A DNA stretch of 64,000 bases, from contig CM059586.1 in the NCBI GenBank assembly GCA_030407085.1, positions 83,139,501-83,203,500 of the forward strand. Direction: 5' to 3'. The notes beneath the pieces were generated by a model, which saw nothing but the letters and a program-made list of their open reading frames with translations, did no database searches and had not been told where the DNA came from. Below are positions 1 through 12,060 of the stretch, in pieces (position 1 is the stretch's first letter; each line of letters begins with the position of its first letter). Position numbers and translations under genes: made by a program. The DNA is from Trichopria drosophilae. Taxonomy: Eukaryota > Arthropoda > Insecta > Hymenoptera > Diapriidae.

Positions 1-599
1 TTCCTCTGCAAATGTAAATAAGACATATTTTTTATCACTTTTGCTTCACGAATTAAATAAAAAATATTTCAAGGTGATTTAAGCGTAAAATAAAATTACC
101 GATTTTTCCACGCTAAATTAATTATATGTTAAATGCTTATTTTCACGGCGAGTTAATCCTAAACGGGGTAGCATAAAATGCTGAACAGGAAATTTTCCGT
201 TGCACATAAATTGAATGTTATATCATACTAAAACTGACATAATCTGTATATTTATATTTTCCTTTGCTTTGTGTTCTGACAAAAGCTTTAAAGTATTGCA
301 TATATTGCACTATACCATGACATGAGTATATAAGGATACAAGTACACAGTCAGGCCTGCCACGTGCAAAGAAGAAAAGTTAAAAACAATAGTAGTATGGA
401 TTTGGTTAGAATGAAGTTGAAAAGCGGTAAAAATTACCTAAATATTACAAATTTTCGTCCAAGTACGGGTCGATTTTACCAAATTCAGACTACGGCTCAC
501 TGTGAAAAATTCCTTCCAAATTTCGACCAAAAAATGACTCCTACTTTTGTTACCGTAATTCGACTTCTATTTTCGGTAAATAAGATGTGGGATAGCATT

Positions 600-1660
600 A
601 CCAAGATAAGTTATTGCAATATACATATTTTCAATTTTGTTGAAAATGTTTTTTTTTCTTTAGAAGTTCGATATTCTTTATGTTCAGGTCTTCTTCGGTG
701 ATGCAATTATTCCGTGGACCGTTTTTGGATATATCTTGGATGTCTTGTTAGAATTTTTGGCATTCTTGTAAGATATGTTGCTCGATTAGAGAAGCTTGTT
801 GTGGGTTTCGCAATTTGGTGGATCTGATTTTGTTATGAAATACTAATCTTCTATCTTTGTATGTTCAACCCTTAACCCGTTCGAAATCTTCGTTCGCGTC
901 GATTTAGTTTTTCCCATTGATTAGATCTTGGATTTTTTACTTGGATTATGCCATTTTCGGTAGTGTTTTGTTCCTGAACCTTTCTTACTTTTTTTATGTC
1001 ATGTTTAATAACCTGTATAATTTCTTCGGCAGAATTTATTGTGTCAGTTCTTTGTATCATTTTGGAACTTTCGTTAGTTTTTTGCAGATCTTTTATTAGG
1101 TAGTTTATTGCAGATGTTTGAATCCAGCTAATATTTGTTTTATACCCTAGTTGATATACCGAATTTATAATTTCTGAACTTATATCTTCAGAGTCTAACG
1201 AATTTAAACCGTTAAACACCTCTTTGTCGCCAATTAAGTTCGCAGCTTTACCGATTTTTCCTTTTAAAAGCCTTTCAATTATTTCTATGTGCGCTATTAA
1301 TATTGCTTCTTTTTTGCTTATCACTTTTGGGATTTTTAACTGAATTATTTTATCGTCGTTAGATACGATAGGTATGTATTATAGATTCTTCTTTATTATT
1401 TTTCGACGTGATAGTCCATATTTTAGATTTCATTATGTCATCTATTTTAGTTTTGATATCGCCGAGGTTAGATTGGTTGTGATTATTTAGTTTCCTCATC
1501 TAACAAATATGGATGAATTGACCAAGGTGGATATTTCAATTGTTTTAAAAGGATTATTGATGGTATTTGTACCTTGTATTTTTGCAGAATGCTATTGTGT
1601 ATTTCTAGAAATAAAGCCGGTAACTACTTCTGTTTTTTCCTCTTCTTCCTAGATTGCTTT
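600..1660 (-). pseudogene. decayed reading frame, unidentified protein
   Basis: The longest open block on the minus strand is 872-1324 (150 codons), rich in Lys, Ile, Glu and Asn and ending in a basic run (NRRERRFRTG). Coding-like sequence continues upstream in other frames: a block at about 1370-1510 joins through a frameshift near 1370, and another at about 1490-1590 contains the string PPWSIHPYLLDEE. Downstream, about 600-830, a third frame carries Gln/Lys-rich text broken by one stop. This suggests one old protein of roughly 300 or more residues, now broken. I recognise no domain: no zinc knuckle, protease or polymerase motif. Because it lies just downstream, on the same strand, of an LTR-like block (1688-1924), a retroelement ORF is the leading guess; a captured viral or host gene is not excluded. 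Confidence 0.42.
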
Positions 1661-1687
1661 AAACAAGATGTACTGACAAAGAAGATT

Positions 1688-1924
1688 TGTAATAATAAAT
1701 ATAAATAGTTTATTGATTTGGCGACCGATTAAATTTATGAAAATATACAATCGAACACTAGGAATTACATCCCACAGACAACTCGTTGGTCAAGTTCTGA
1801 AGTCCAAGATGTCTTCCTTCGTTCTTGGCGAATAATGCGCTTTTCGAAACAGCTGATGCAGCCTAACACGTGCGCACGCGCTCGTGCCACACTCTGTACT
1901 GCGCTGCCGCGGCATGCCGCCACA
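1688..1924 (-). repeat. LTR-like block bounded by TG...CA
   Basis: Read on the minus strand the block starts TGTGGCGGCATGCC and ends ATTATTACA. Its 5' part is GC-rich (with GCGCACGTG) and an AATAAA lies about 30 bases before the 3' end, as in the R-U5 part of an LTR. The decayed frame at 600-1660 follows on the same strand. No tRNA primer-binding site is visible next to the 3' edge and no second LTR or target duplication was found, so this could be chance boundaries around a GC-rich patch. Confidence 0.3.
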
Positions 1925-2029
1925 ATACATATTATATCAAACATATAGGTACATATCATATTTGATGGTGTAGATAGGAATCTACAAATCCGAAAGAATT
2001 TTACGGGTAATACCCAATTACTTCATTTA

Positions 2030-2180
2030 TACTGATTGTTCAATCAATAAGTTGGACGATGCAACCAAGTTGAATGACAAAACCAACTAAGTTGGATAAC
2101 ACGACCAACTTCAAGCTATTTAAAATTGATTTATTATTCAACTAATGGGACGGCACAATAATCCAACAGAATCGGATGCC
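2030..2180. repeat. short-word array, AAGTTGG/CCAACTT
   Basis: The word AAGTTGGA or its complement appears repeatedly and in both orientations (AAGTTGGAC, CCAAGTTGAA, CCAACTAAGTTGG, GACCAACTTC), fading into weaker ATCCAAC variants by 2180. It is one of several private-word palindromic arrays in this window; ends are not clear here. Confidence 0.45.
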
Positions 2181-3068
2181 CAGCCATTTCATAGGTCATA
2201 TTCCATCCAATTATTTCTTTCAGTATGTGAATAATACTTTTAATTTTTCTACCTAATTTTTTCTGATGGCAGTAACTCATCTGCTCAATCACAAATAATG
2301 TAAATTTTACTAGAAAAATTAAAAATTGTTTTATGATCGTAAAGATGGAAAGGTTGGACTATTTTCAGATTATCCGAAAAAATGAGCACTGAAGTGGCAA
2401 AATTCGTCAGATTTAGCAGAGTTTCTGTCATCAGACAACATTAGTTAAAAAAAATAAAAGTACCTTCTTAAGGGACTGGGTTTAAGTATTGCTCTAAGTC
2501 AATGCAATAATATTTTAGTTAATAACTTACAATATGCCATCGTTTTATTTACGTTTTATTTTCAAACGGATTCACTTCTATGCATATTACCAGGTAACAA
2601 TACTGTTTTCCATTAATTGCACTATGACGATTTCGACATTTTAACTACGACAATACACTAATTTAGATAACGTACAATTTTGGTATAGTTTAATTTTTTA
2701 TCCATGCACATCTAATATGACACAAGGGTGCCCTCAGTGCATAGCTGTTCCAGCAAAAAATAAAATGTATTAGTACATCTGCATTACCAACATGTTCACG
2801 GTGTTTCGAACGACATCGAAATTGAACAAATGTCCAAATTTCCAATCCTGTAACGTATTTTTTAAAGAAAATTATTTCCTGGAAAAAGTATTTAATTTTT
2901 GCAACCATAGTAACAACCGACCATTTATTAATTGAATATTAATAAATGCAAGATTTTGTTGCAAATTTATTTTACTAGTGTCCTGTACAATTTTTAAATA
3001 ATTACGCTTATTACAAAAATATTTAAGAATCAGATAGAGATTTAATAGTAATTAGGATACACCAAATA
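2181..3068. other. AT-rich intergenic sequence
   Basis: AT-rich sequence with poly-A/T runs. I see no coding sequence, RNA gene or clear repeat. Confidence 0.5.
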
Positions 3069-3990
3069 ATGATATATAGGGAAAGGTGGGGCGAAGCGGC
3101 GAGGATTTTTTCCGTTTATCATATCTCTCCTTGAATTTCGTATTTAGGATGATGCAAAGTATCATTTGATAGGTAATTTCATAGTCACTATTTACATACA
3201 TGTTACTTACGGTATATGCTTTACACAGATGGCCAACTATGGCCAATTTAAAAAACTTAAAAAACACGGGCGAAGCGGCGATACATTGGTGAAGTTGCGA
3301 ATACTTATTTTTAGAGGTGTCTGAGACGACTATCATAAAATTAAATGTAAGTCATATTCTTTTAAGTTATTATTGTTTGTTTTAACAAAAAATAAAATTT
3401 CCACGTTAGTGGAATGAACCTTTTCAGATATATGAAAGTTTCCAACAACAGTAAGAAAAGAAATTGCATCTTCGGAAGCTTTAAATATTCTAATTATATC
3501 AGGATCACATATTTTAACTTCGTCTTTAGTTACTCAATGCATTCATCAACAGGGAATTCTAAATTAAAAAATAATCACGGAATAGAGACATCTGGGAAAA
3601 AATTTCGCCGTTTCACCCGATAGTATCATTTGGTCTTCCAGGTACGATATCTCATTATAAACACACAAAAAAGGAACAATTCATGTTTTATAAACAAGTC
3701 CAAAAAATATACTTTTAGAATAAATATATATAAATAATGATTGTTAAACTGCCATCATGAAATTATTGACCAATCTGAGAACAAAGTACAGGAAAATGAC
3801 TTGAAAATTTTATGTAAAAATTAGATTTCGCGCTCCCAAAGGTGGGTAAGAGACCAAAAATGAAATATCATGCCTCAAAATGTGAAAAATGGTGTAAATA
3901 AAGAATCAAATATTATATTTTACAATCAGTATGATCATAATGGAAATATTTGAGATTCGTCACTTCGCCCCGTCTTCCTCTATTTATTGT
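3069..3990. mobile_element. non-autonomous element with GGGGCGAAG inverted ends
   Basis: The left end (about 3075-3105) reads TATAGGGAAAGGTGGGGCG followed by AAGCGGCGA; the right end (about 3953-3990), reverse-complemented, reads AATAGAGGAAGACGGGGCG followed by AAGTGACGA. They form imperfect inverted ends around 0.85 kb of AT-rich filler with further internal GCGAAGCGGCGA and TTTCGCCGTTTCACCC echoes at 3270 and 3600. No transposase frame is present. I infer a deletion derivative or MITE of a TIR transposon; superfamily not determined. Confidence 0.5.
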
Positions 3991-4054
3991 ATACTGTTTA
4001 TTGTGCTGTGTGCATTCATTTTCGATTTCCACTCATACATTCTGTATTAATTTT

Positions 4055-4165
4055 ACATCAATAGGGCCTTATAATGCCCTGATCAAGGTCAGGGATATAG
4101 GGATATCTGATCCGGCCTGGACCTGCAGAATCGTTACGTTCTTGATCAGGCCCTTATTAGGCTAT
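4055..4165. repeat. palindromic array of CCTGATCAGGG word
   Basis: AGGGCC, CCCTGATCA, GTCAGGG, GATCCGGCCTGG and TGATCAGGCCC follow each other within about 110 bp in both orientations. The same word fills two smaller bounded palindromes at 30268-30353 and 42614-42669, so this is a third member of that family with eroded ends. Confidence 0.5.
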
Positions 4166-4299
4166 ATCGTTAAAACCAAGAAATTTAATTTTATTTATAC
4201 ATTTATATTGAATATTGAACGGCCGAAAAAATATTATTATTAGTACATATGATCTTACATAATTCTGATTAATACGCAATGACACGAGGATCCTCGCCG

Positions 4300-5060
4300 A
4301 AAAAAGAAAATGAATAATCGCACACACTCCCGTCATGACAGGAGATAAAGAAGCGTTATGTTGTTGCTTCGGATGTTAACTATCCAATAAAAGGCAATCA
4401 ACGCGTGTCAGCGTACACTTGCTCCAGAGGCTCTGGATCTCCGAAAGCGTCCGGGTCTCTCCAAGAGCGGAGCATCGTGATGGATGGGCCAAGCCCGGAT
4501 CGCCCAGGAACGAATACGTGCCGTTGCTGTTTCCCCCAATTAAACAATTGCATTCGCATCCATCCGTTTTCGGGGGCGACGCTTCGCAAGACAAGGCATC
4601 TCCGTCGAAATATATATATCTCCCCTTGCCGAAATTGGCGTCCGGCGATCGCAATATCGAGATGGCAAAAAACGTGAATAAACGAGACCGACGCGACGAA
4701 ATCGAACGCGAGGTCCGCGCAATCATAATTCAAGAGGGTTTCCCTTTTCCGTACGGTTCGCATTCTCCGATGATCTGCTACGGTCCGTCACGTCCTCCCG
4801 TCCGACTCCTGGTGAAATCACGCCCGCCAGAATTTTATGTAAAATCCGATGCGCCTGTTAGTTTATGCGGGCGGCATACATTGGCGCTGGTCCCACGAAC
4901 GTGTCCCACGTACCAAGCCCTCTGCCCTTCCGTCTTTCCGTTCTTTTTCCTTTCTCCAACCGTCGCTACCCTCTTTCCGATCCGACTCACCCCCTGCGCC
5001 TGGTCAATCATTACAAACGGAAAACCCGATACCGTTCGTTATTGTTTCTTGTAATAAACA
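4300..5060. other. GC-rich island, candidate regulatory or unannotated exon region
   Basis: GC content rises sharply against the surrounding AT-rich DNA and no dispersed repeat of this window matches it. Open frames occur in several overlapping phases on both strands (the longest is 211 codons on + at 4419-5054), which is what GC-rich non-coding DNA gives; none has a recognisable domain. I read it as a possible conserved non-coding or promoter-like segment. It cannot be excluded that it contains an untranslated exon. Confidence 0.35.
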
Positions 5061-5240
5061 GCTGTTATAAATACCATTGAAAACGTTTTTTAGTGAAGAC
5101 GTAACACACTGAGCAGAAATATTTAAGGGTCCAGTGCTCTGAAAGTGGCGGGGGAGCTGTAAAAAAAAAGGAAACATTGCGCCACGAACTTGGGTTTTTG
5201 AGACATTTTTTCAGAAGTTTTTACCAGATATACATAGATT

Positions 5241-5713
5241 TGTAACGACTGTTAACGACTGATGGAAGGGCTTCAAAATAAAATGCACAATTTGATCGGT
5301 CCACAATTAATGGTTGAAATTTATTCCGATCCCGCGGTGACGACCCGATCGCCACGCGAACTTCCCTCTCCCCACCTGACGACGTTCCGAAACTTTCTCT
5401 AAAAAACCTGATCGTCAATTTTTTACATCTTAGTTCGACTTTTCAATTTCTCGAACATTTACATAGACTACAACGTCATATTATAATATCGATATTATAT
5501 ATATTATATTATAATATTATTTTATTCAAATTACAAATAATTGTATCGAGATCGTCACCATTTCGAAGGGCCTTTACATATTTTCCTAACAAGACACCTT
5601 CATTTTAAGAGATACCCCATTCGGGTGTGCAATGGCGTAGGGAAAACCACTTTTGTGAGAAAAAACCTACGCCGGATACCGCAGTCGATAAAACATCGAT
5701 TCTGTCCGTAACA
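5241..5713. repeat. LTR-like dispersed repeat, copy A
   Basis: It aligns over most of its length with 23037-23352: shared blocks include AACGACTG(A/G)TGGAAGGGC, GCGGTGACG, TTAGTTCGA(C/T)TTTTCAATT, TTCAAATTACAAATAATT, AAAAAACCTACGC and GATAAAACATC. The edges TGTAACG and GTAACA give TG...CA ends, and on the minus strand AATAAA-type and TATA-type strings occur in the middle, so a solo LTR is likely. No target duplication or primer-binding site was found. Copy A carries an extra stretch at about 5490-5640 that is missing in copy B. Confidence 0.45.
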
Positions 5714-6900
5714 ATGACAAAGGTAACCGGGTGAAGCAATTTGGAAAGGATTGATGACTTTATGTAATATTTTGAAAAAACATGGATAACCTTTTTCAAA
5801 TACAGGTTTTATGGGTCATGATGACATCATAAGGTAATAATTACGACAAGAAATGTTATTAGCCATACGTAATTCGGTGTCATGAAATTATGCATTTTTC
5901 TTTTTACGGGAATCTGCCCAAATTCGTGGCACAGTCTCCTCGCTTTTTTGACAGCACCTGATCCAACAGTGAGTGAATTAGTATGTGATGAGGATCAAGA
6001 TTTAATAAACTATTCCTTGTCAGTTGTGACATCTGATCAGTTCACTGGGTTTCTCAGTCATGGCCTAGTCTTTGGTATGTACTGGTTTAATGGGGAAAAT
6101 TTATAAAAAGGCGGGGGGGACGGGGGCAAAGGATTTTAATATATAAAAATGCGAAAGTCAAAATGGAGTGTACAAATATGCCTTTGGCTTTTCCACTGTA
6201 ATACGAGTCCCCTTCAGAAAGTTGTGTAATAATTTAATGAAATTGGGGTTGCATTTATGTAGGTCACGGAATATAAGTTATTCATATGTTAGTGATAAAG
6301 TACTAGGAATATATAAATGATTGCTAATGCATTTAATGTATACAATAATTGTATTATTGAATTGAATGAAAAATTTTTTGTTAGAATTGGGTGGTAAATT
6401 TCAGGTAGCTTATAGTTATTTTTAATGTAGTAACAATTTGGTATCTTTATTCTATCACTATTATTAGATCTTTACTAGCACACTAAACAACTGCAGAGTG
6501 TTCAGGTTACTGAACTGTTGGCAAGAAATGACTACTAAGCGTGGAAAATGTTTCCTACCTTAATGAATTTCATATTACCGAGACGTATGTGAAATTCTTC
6601 CGGAATGTAATTATATGTCTAGATTACAGATTGAATCTAGAAAATCTTCATAAATAATATTTCTTGGTTTACACGGCCATACCGATAACTTTAAAAAATA
6701 CATTCTTTACATTATCTATAAAATTATCTCGATTCGACGATCCAAAGTTTTACAATCAGTTTCCGACTATTATTATCATACATTAAGGAGAGCGTAATTG
6801 AAATTTGTGAGGTAAGTATTTTTTATTTTCAAATGTGCCATTTAAAATAACGGATATAAATATTACGGGTGATATGCATTGGAAGAAATTCATTTATACA
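5714..6900. other. AT-rich intergenic sequence with one G-rich run
   Basis: No gene seen. At 6111-6132 there is a G-dense string (runs of seven and five G separated by AC) that could form a quadruplex. An open frame at 5882-6106 (+, 74 codons) has no recognisable domain. Confidence 0.45.
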
Positions 6901-6919
6901 AAAATAATAGAATAGATAC

Positions 6920-7850
6920 AAGGCTAATTTAAAATGACCTTGACGATAACCTTCACTGATATTCCAAGGGCAAATTGAATTTCTAAACTACAAAATACTA
7001 CTTTGGTTCCCGGAATCTCGGAATGGGAAAAATTGTACATCATGATCTTGATCAATTAACTGATCTCGCAATGTTATGGTCATTCAACGTACATGAGGAT
7101 GACTCGAATGACATGACTTTTCGAAGATAATTTACAATGCATAAGATGTAACAAGCTTAAGGTCAAAATCATCATTTGATCCGACTTTGAAAATGCAACA
7201 ACTCTTGCTTCGCAAATTATATTTTAAAACTCATGCCAGTGCATCATCCTGTGTATTTTCTTCGACTATATTGAGATCAAATTATCAATTGGTCAAGGTC
7301 ATACCTGGATGTCAAATTGTCCGCTCGCAGATTTCAACGACGAATTTTATTTTATTTTATTATTTTTTTTAATTTATGATGGTAATATTGAATTTAACCT
7401 TGTCTATGACTTTGAAAGTCATTTGAAGGTGAAGTTTTGTTTTCCATGTGACAATCCCTATTTTTTATCTCGTATTTAGGAAGTGCGAAAATTTTCCATT
7501 ACGCGCGATCTTAGCAATGCCGCCGTTGAAATCAACATCAACATTATTTGAAAGGAAAAATGTTCAAGTTACGATATACGCTTGTACATACATTATTTAT
7601 GGGACATATAACTTTATATAACAAGAAATATATTCTCATAATTTTCATCGAGATGTATACGTTGACGGACTTGACCTTGAAATGCCCTTGATGTTAATTT
7701 AAAGGGCATTGATAATATCAGAAGGCGGAATATAAAATTTTCCGCTGTTGCCAAATCCGAAATAAAAAAATAGGGGTTCCAATATGGAAAAGTGAATTTG
7801 ACTTTGAAATGGCCTTCAAAATCAAAGGTCAGATTCAATACAGAAAAATC
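6920..7850. repeat. AGGTCA-rich palindromic dispersed repeat
   Basis: TGACCTTGA/TCAAGGTCA words recur on both strands (near 6940, 7160, 7293, 7400, 7669, 7800). An imperfect inverted pair is visible: 7443-7500 (CCATG...CCCTATTTTTTATCTCGTATTT...GCGAAAATTTTCC) against 7722-7790 (GGCGGAATATAAAATTTTCCGC...GGGGTTCCAATATGG). The piece TTACCTTGAAATGC...CAAGGTCAAATTCA at 31220-31275 is related, pointing to a dispersed family. The AGGTCA words match nuclear-receptor half sites, but because they ride on a repeat they need not be functional. Confidence 0.45.
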
Positions 7851-8039
7851 CCAAAACGTTTGTATTTAGCATTTTCTCTAAAAGCGCAATCTCGACGCGA
7901 TATTTTGCTGTTTTAAAAAATAATAGAGTTTTAAGATAATATTAAACGTAGTTGTAAAACATCTTTATACACTGCAGTCTCGAAATGTACAGCAGTAAAG
8001 TCCCTTTCTATGTAAGTTTAGAGAAATGCTAATAAAAAA

Positions 8040-8560
8040 TAATATCTTAAGGGGTGTAATTGGAACAACGCCCGGTCTGTTTCGAACAGACGATTTCCAG
8101 GAATATTAAACATTAAAATCAGAAATGACGAATTGAAGCAGAGCCGATGAGATGTTAATAATTCGTTTAAGAGATCCCACGCATTGTTAGGAGCGAAACG
8201 ATGAGATATACGTCACTTTTCGCGTGACGGAATCGCGTGTTTATCAGCGTCGAAGTTTCCTTCCCGCACACGGGACGATTCTCTTTATTCTCGAGATTGC
8301 CGGCATGGATAAAACCTTGAGACCTCGGGAACCCGTAGTGACCCATGAAAATGAAAAATGAACGCTGCTCACGTCATTATCCGGCTTACACGCTATTTCT
8401 ACGCCAGAACGCAGCGGCTACTAGAATGTATTCATCAGTAAAGCGAATGTGATCGATAGCTCTTGAAAAACTTCGTTTGCACCTACGGGCATCGCAAACA
8501 GAAAAAAAGAAACCAGCAGTTACCGGAAAAAATTGAATCGATTCTTGACGGACAATGGCT
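8040..8560. other. GC-richer low-repeat island, candidate regulatory element
   Basis: A block of balanced base composition in AT-rich surroundings. It has a perfect small palindrome GTCTGTTTCGAACAGAC (about 8086-8102) and an inverted pair ACGTCA...TGACG near 8210-8226, reminiscent of CRE half sites. No open frame of note. Candidate conserved non-coding element by composition only. Confidence 0.35.
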
Positions 8561-8751
8561 TATAAAATTACTTACCTGCCTTCCTTTTTTATGTTCACGA
8601 ATTCTAATTTAATAAAGAACGATGAGTGATTGTTTCTCAGGTTTTCTCGTTTCATGACAGTTTAAGCTTGAAAAAGATATTTAATTCATACCTTGTTTGA
8701 ATTGCAATTTAATAAATAAACTAATAAAACGTTACTTGCAAATGGGTAATA

Positions 8752-9300
8752 CACTAACCCTTTAACGCCCAAATGAACAGATTTTTTTCGTCAAGTTTGA
8801 TCGTTCACAGCATTTTAAGAAATGTATATTTGGATTGATCGGCCATCATATCTTCTGTTTTTAGGTCCGCTCTTTCAAATGCCGCTGAGAAAAATTCGAA
8901 AAAATGTCATTCAATCTCATTTTTTTCAAGAAAAAGAAAAATAGTACCGAATTTTCTTGCTTTTTTTCCACAAATTAGTATTTTTTTAGAGGAAAACATT
9001 TTTTTATCTTTTTGAAACCTTTCAAAAAAGTGATCCCGATATCCAAGGAATAAGATCGTGCAAAAAAAAAAACTTGTTTTTCAAGATGGCGGTTTTAAAA
9101 TAGCGTCTGAATGAATGCTTTTTTTATCGATGTATAAATTACTGCCTTTACATGATTTTCTTTGGGTTTTCTAAGGTTAAATATCAGGTATGGGGATTTT
9201 CGAGGTCGCTGATTACGATTCTGATGTCAGAATTGCCAAGTACAAGATTGCGGATCACTTACATCACGTTTATATTTTTTTTAAATTGCTTGTAACTTTT
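8752..9300 (+). repeat. dispersed repeat with TAACCCTTTAACGCCC start, copy 1
   Basis: It begins CTAACCCTTTAACGCCCAAA and shares with 37068-37600 the start, a middle stretch (GGAATAAGATC...AAGATGGCG) and the string GGGGATTTTCGAGGTCGCTG followed by ATTACGA (9192-9230). The TTAACCC(T/A)TTAACGCC type of end resembles TTAA-targeting piggyBac-like elements, but no inverted partner end was found. Non-coding, probably a decayed non-autonomous element. Confidence 0.5.
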
Positions 9301-9480
9301 TTGTTTATGAAGTTACTACAAAATTTCCAAGGCGAAAATTTGCCTCGTTTTTAGGTATTTTAATAACCTAACAAATTATACAGTCATTTAAAAAAAATTG
9401 TCTATTTAGGGTACTTTCCCCTACCGTTAATGAAATTTATTTAATTAATTAGTGGGTAGTTATTTTTTGACGTCTTTAGA

Positions 9481-11086
9481 AATTGCGCGGACGGGTACTA
9501 AAACACGTCGAGCGCGTGAACAGCGGTATAAGTAACATATATTGGTCAGACAAACTTGGTAAAAAGTAAATGTGTCCAAATGAAGAATAAAAAATATGAC
9601 CTTGTAGAACTCATTGAATCACATATTTTTTGTAGACAATATTTTCTTCTAGGATTTGTAGTTTTTAAGATAAAAAATGACGAGCACAACGATTTTCAGG
9701 ATCGAAATCAATAAAGTTTTTAACATAACTCGCCGTAGTTCGGTGAAAAATGCACCAAATCACTTGAAATTTTTATGGTATACTTATTACACATATTTGA
9801 AGCCTATGAAAAAAGTGTGTTACAAAGTTTAAGTTTGCAAAAACTTCCAGTGACAAAGTTGTTCATCTGAAATTGAAGAGTTTCTGGAAAATTTCAATTC
9901 AATCGAACCACAAATTTTGATTCTATGATGTTTAAAACGAAAGCGCTCTGAGCCCGCTTTATTGTCTTACGGCTCTATCCCGAACTTAAAACATAGGCAT
10001 TGCATTTGCATTATTCAATATTTTTTTATTTATTATCTTATATATTCTCTGTACATTTACTTGTCCTTAGTTCCTTACTTTTTATTAATGGTTAATGTAA
10101 TGATTTTTACTACCGTTGTATCAAATATTTGTAATTTCAGGAGTTACAGATTCAGTTGAAAACGAAGAAATATTGCTTAACTTATTATTCGCTCGTCTTT
10201 GTTGATTATATGCCTGTACGATATACATATTGTGGTTTATCACCAATATGTTGTAAAATACTGATTTTCATAACTCCGTACACAGTTACAGAGGTTACAT
10301 GTATAAAGTTGACAAAAAAAAACAAAGAACTAAATACATAAAAGTAAACAAAACAAAAGTGGAAAATAAATTTAAAAATTCATCTATAAAGCATTCATGA
10401 TTGATTGACATATAAAATAATGTAAATGCACAGAGAATATGTAAGATAATAAATAAAAAAAAATAACGAACAATGGAAATGCAATGCCCACGTTTTAAGT
10501 TCGAGATAGAGCCGTAAGGCGATAACGCAGGCGCCGAACGCTTTCGTTTTAAACATCATAGAATCAAAATTTGTGGTTCGATTGAATTGAAATTTTCCAG
10601 AAAACTTCTTCAATTCCAGATGAATAACTTTGTCAATGGAAGTTTTTGAAAACTTAAACTTTTTTCTGTCAAAGGTGAAAAATACAATTTCATGCGCGCG
10701 GCAATTTGTTACTCAATATTAATAAACAATTGATATTTTTAATCACGGAAATTAACTCGTAGGCGTTAAAAATGTGTAATGAGTATACCATAAAAATTTC
10801 AAGTGATTTGGTGCATTTTTCACCGAATACGGCGTGTTATGTTAAAAACTTTATTGAGTTCGATACTGAAAATAGGATGTTCTTTTAATTTTTTATCTTA
10901 AAAACTACAAATCCTACAAAAAAATGTAATATACAAAAAATATGTGATTCAATGAGTTCTACAATGTCATATTTTTTATTCTTCATTTTGACACAATTAC
11001 TTTTTACCAAGTGTGTCTGACCAATATACGTTACTTATACCGCTGTTCGCGCGCACGACGTGTTTTAGAATCCGTCCGATCAATTG
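9481..11086. mobile_element. foldback element, ~0.6 kb inverted arms
   Basis: Left arm 9481-10063 and right arm 10421-11086 are inverted copies. Shared strings include CAGCGGTATAAGTAAC, AATATGACNTTGTAGAACTC, CACTTGAAATTTTTATGGTA and TTTTGATTCTATGATGTTTA. The spacer, 10064-10420, is AT-rich. The right arm carries an extra segment of about 90 bp (roughly 10670-10770, containing GCGCGCGGCAATTTG) absent from the left arm. No transposase frame. Either a foldback transposon or two copies of one repeat inserted head to head. Confidence 0.7.
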
Positions 11087-11319
11087 TAGTCTTTTTTGTA
11101 AACAACACCTCCTTTTTGTCATTAACAGCCTACTGCAAAAGAAGCATTAGGCTTTCCTTCGTCTAAAAACATATCTGGTTGTCAAAATTAATGGACTTGT
11201 GCCCTTTTTCCTAACCAACACAGATTTCAGACAAAAAAGGTTTAAGAATAAGTAAATATTTGCATAAATATCCAGGCTCGATTTCGTGATTTCCCACGAT
11301 TACTTGAATATACATTCGC

Positions 11320-12060
11320 TTAAAACTCATATTCCGAAGAAATTTTTAATTTGAGCCAAACATTTCTGTCCTGGCAAAGAATAATTAAAGAAATCGAATT
11401 CCCTGGCGAATTCTCAGGTGATGAAAATAGGGTTGGGGAAGCAATAGCCGCGCGCATCGGAGCACACGATATCGGGATATTTGCATGAGAAATGCATGAA
11501 AGGCAGGCAAGCAGGAAGAAAGAGGCATTACAGGAAGAGACGCTTTCTTGACGTTCGATGTCGGCAACGGCTTCGTCGTTTCTCTCTCGTTGAAAAATGA
11601 TGCATCTCAACTAAAAGCAGTACATATACGAGACCGAAGACCATAGCCATAGCTCGAAAGATCATGCGCTTGCGCGTCTTCGACAATAATTTGGACAGCC
11701 TGGAACGCTTGGTTATATTAATAAAATTTCTTGCTGGAAAAATTCATCCCCCGCTTCCCACGATGACGATACACCACGAGGATACGATATTGCGCATATG
11801 CTACATGTGATGAGACACGATTTTCAAATATGATTTCGAGTGGCGGCACCCGAAAAAAGAATATGGAGAAGAGGGATTCATTTACTCGTTTTGCCACGAA
11901 TGTATAATCCAATAATGTACATATTACATGTGCATTCAGGATGGAAGAGTTGTATCATACAAGACGATATACAAGAAAATTGAAACTGTAATCGTATCGA
12001 CAGAGTATGCATTTCACTAGTCGATTTATTAAATTTCGCTTGTGAGTTGAATATACCGCA
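11320..12060. other. GC-richer island with POU-like octamer
   Basis: Base composition is balanced between 11390 and 11900, unlike the flanks. The string ATATTTGCATGAGAAATGCA near 11480 holds an ATTTGCAT octamer followed by ATGCAT, typical of POU-factor sites. Overlapping short frames on the minus strand lack domains. Candidate regulatory element by composition and motif only. Confidence 0.3.

Noticed and set aside
363..701. 112-codon open frame on +
   Set aside because: It partly overlaps coding-like sequence read on the minus strand from about 600 and has no domain.
1717..1728. TGGCGACCGA as a retroelement primer-binding site on +
   Set aside because: It looks like a tRNA-complementary site, but it would sit inside the TG...CA block and on the strand opposite to the decayed frame.
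4419..5054. 211-codon open frame on +
   Set aside because: Lies in a GC-rich island with overlapping frames on both strands; no domain, low-complexity tail and no splice or family evidence.
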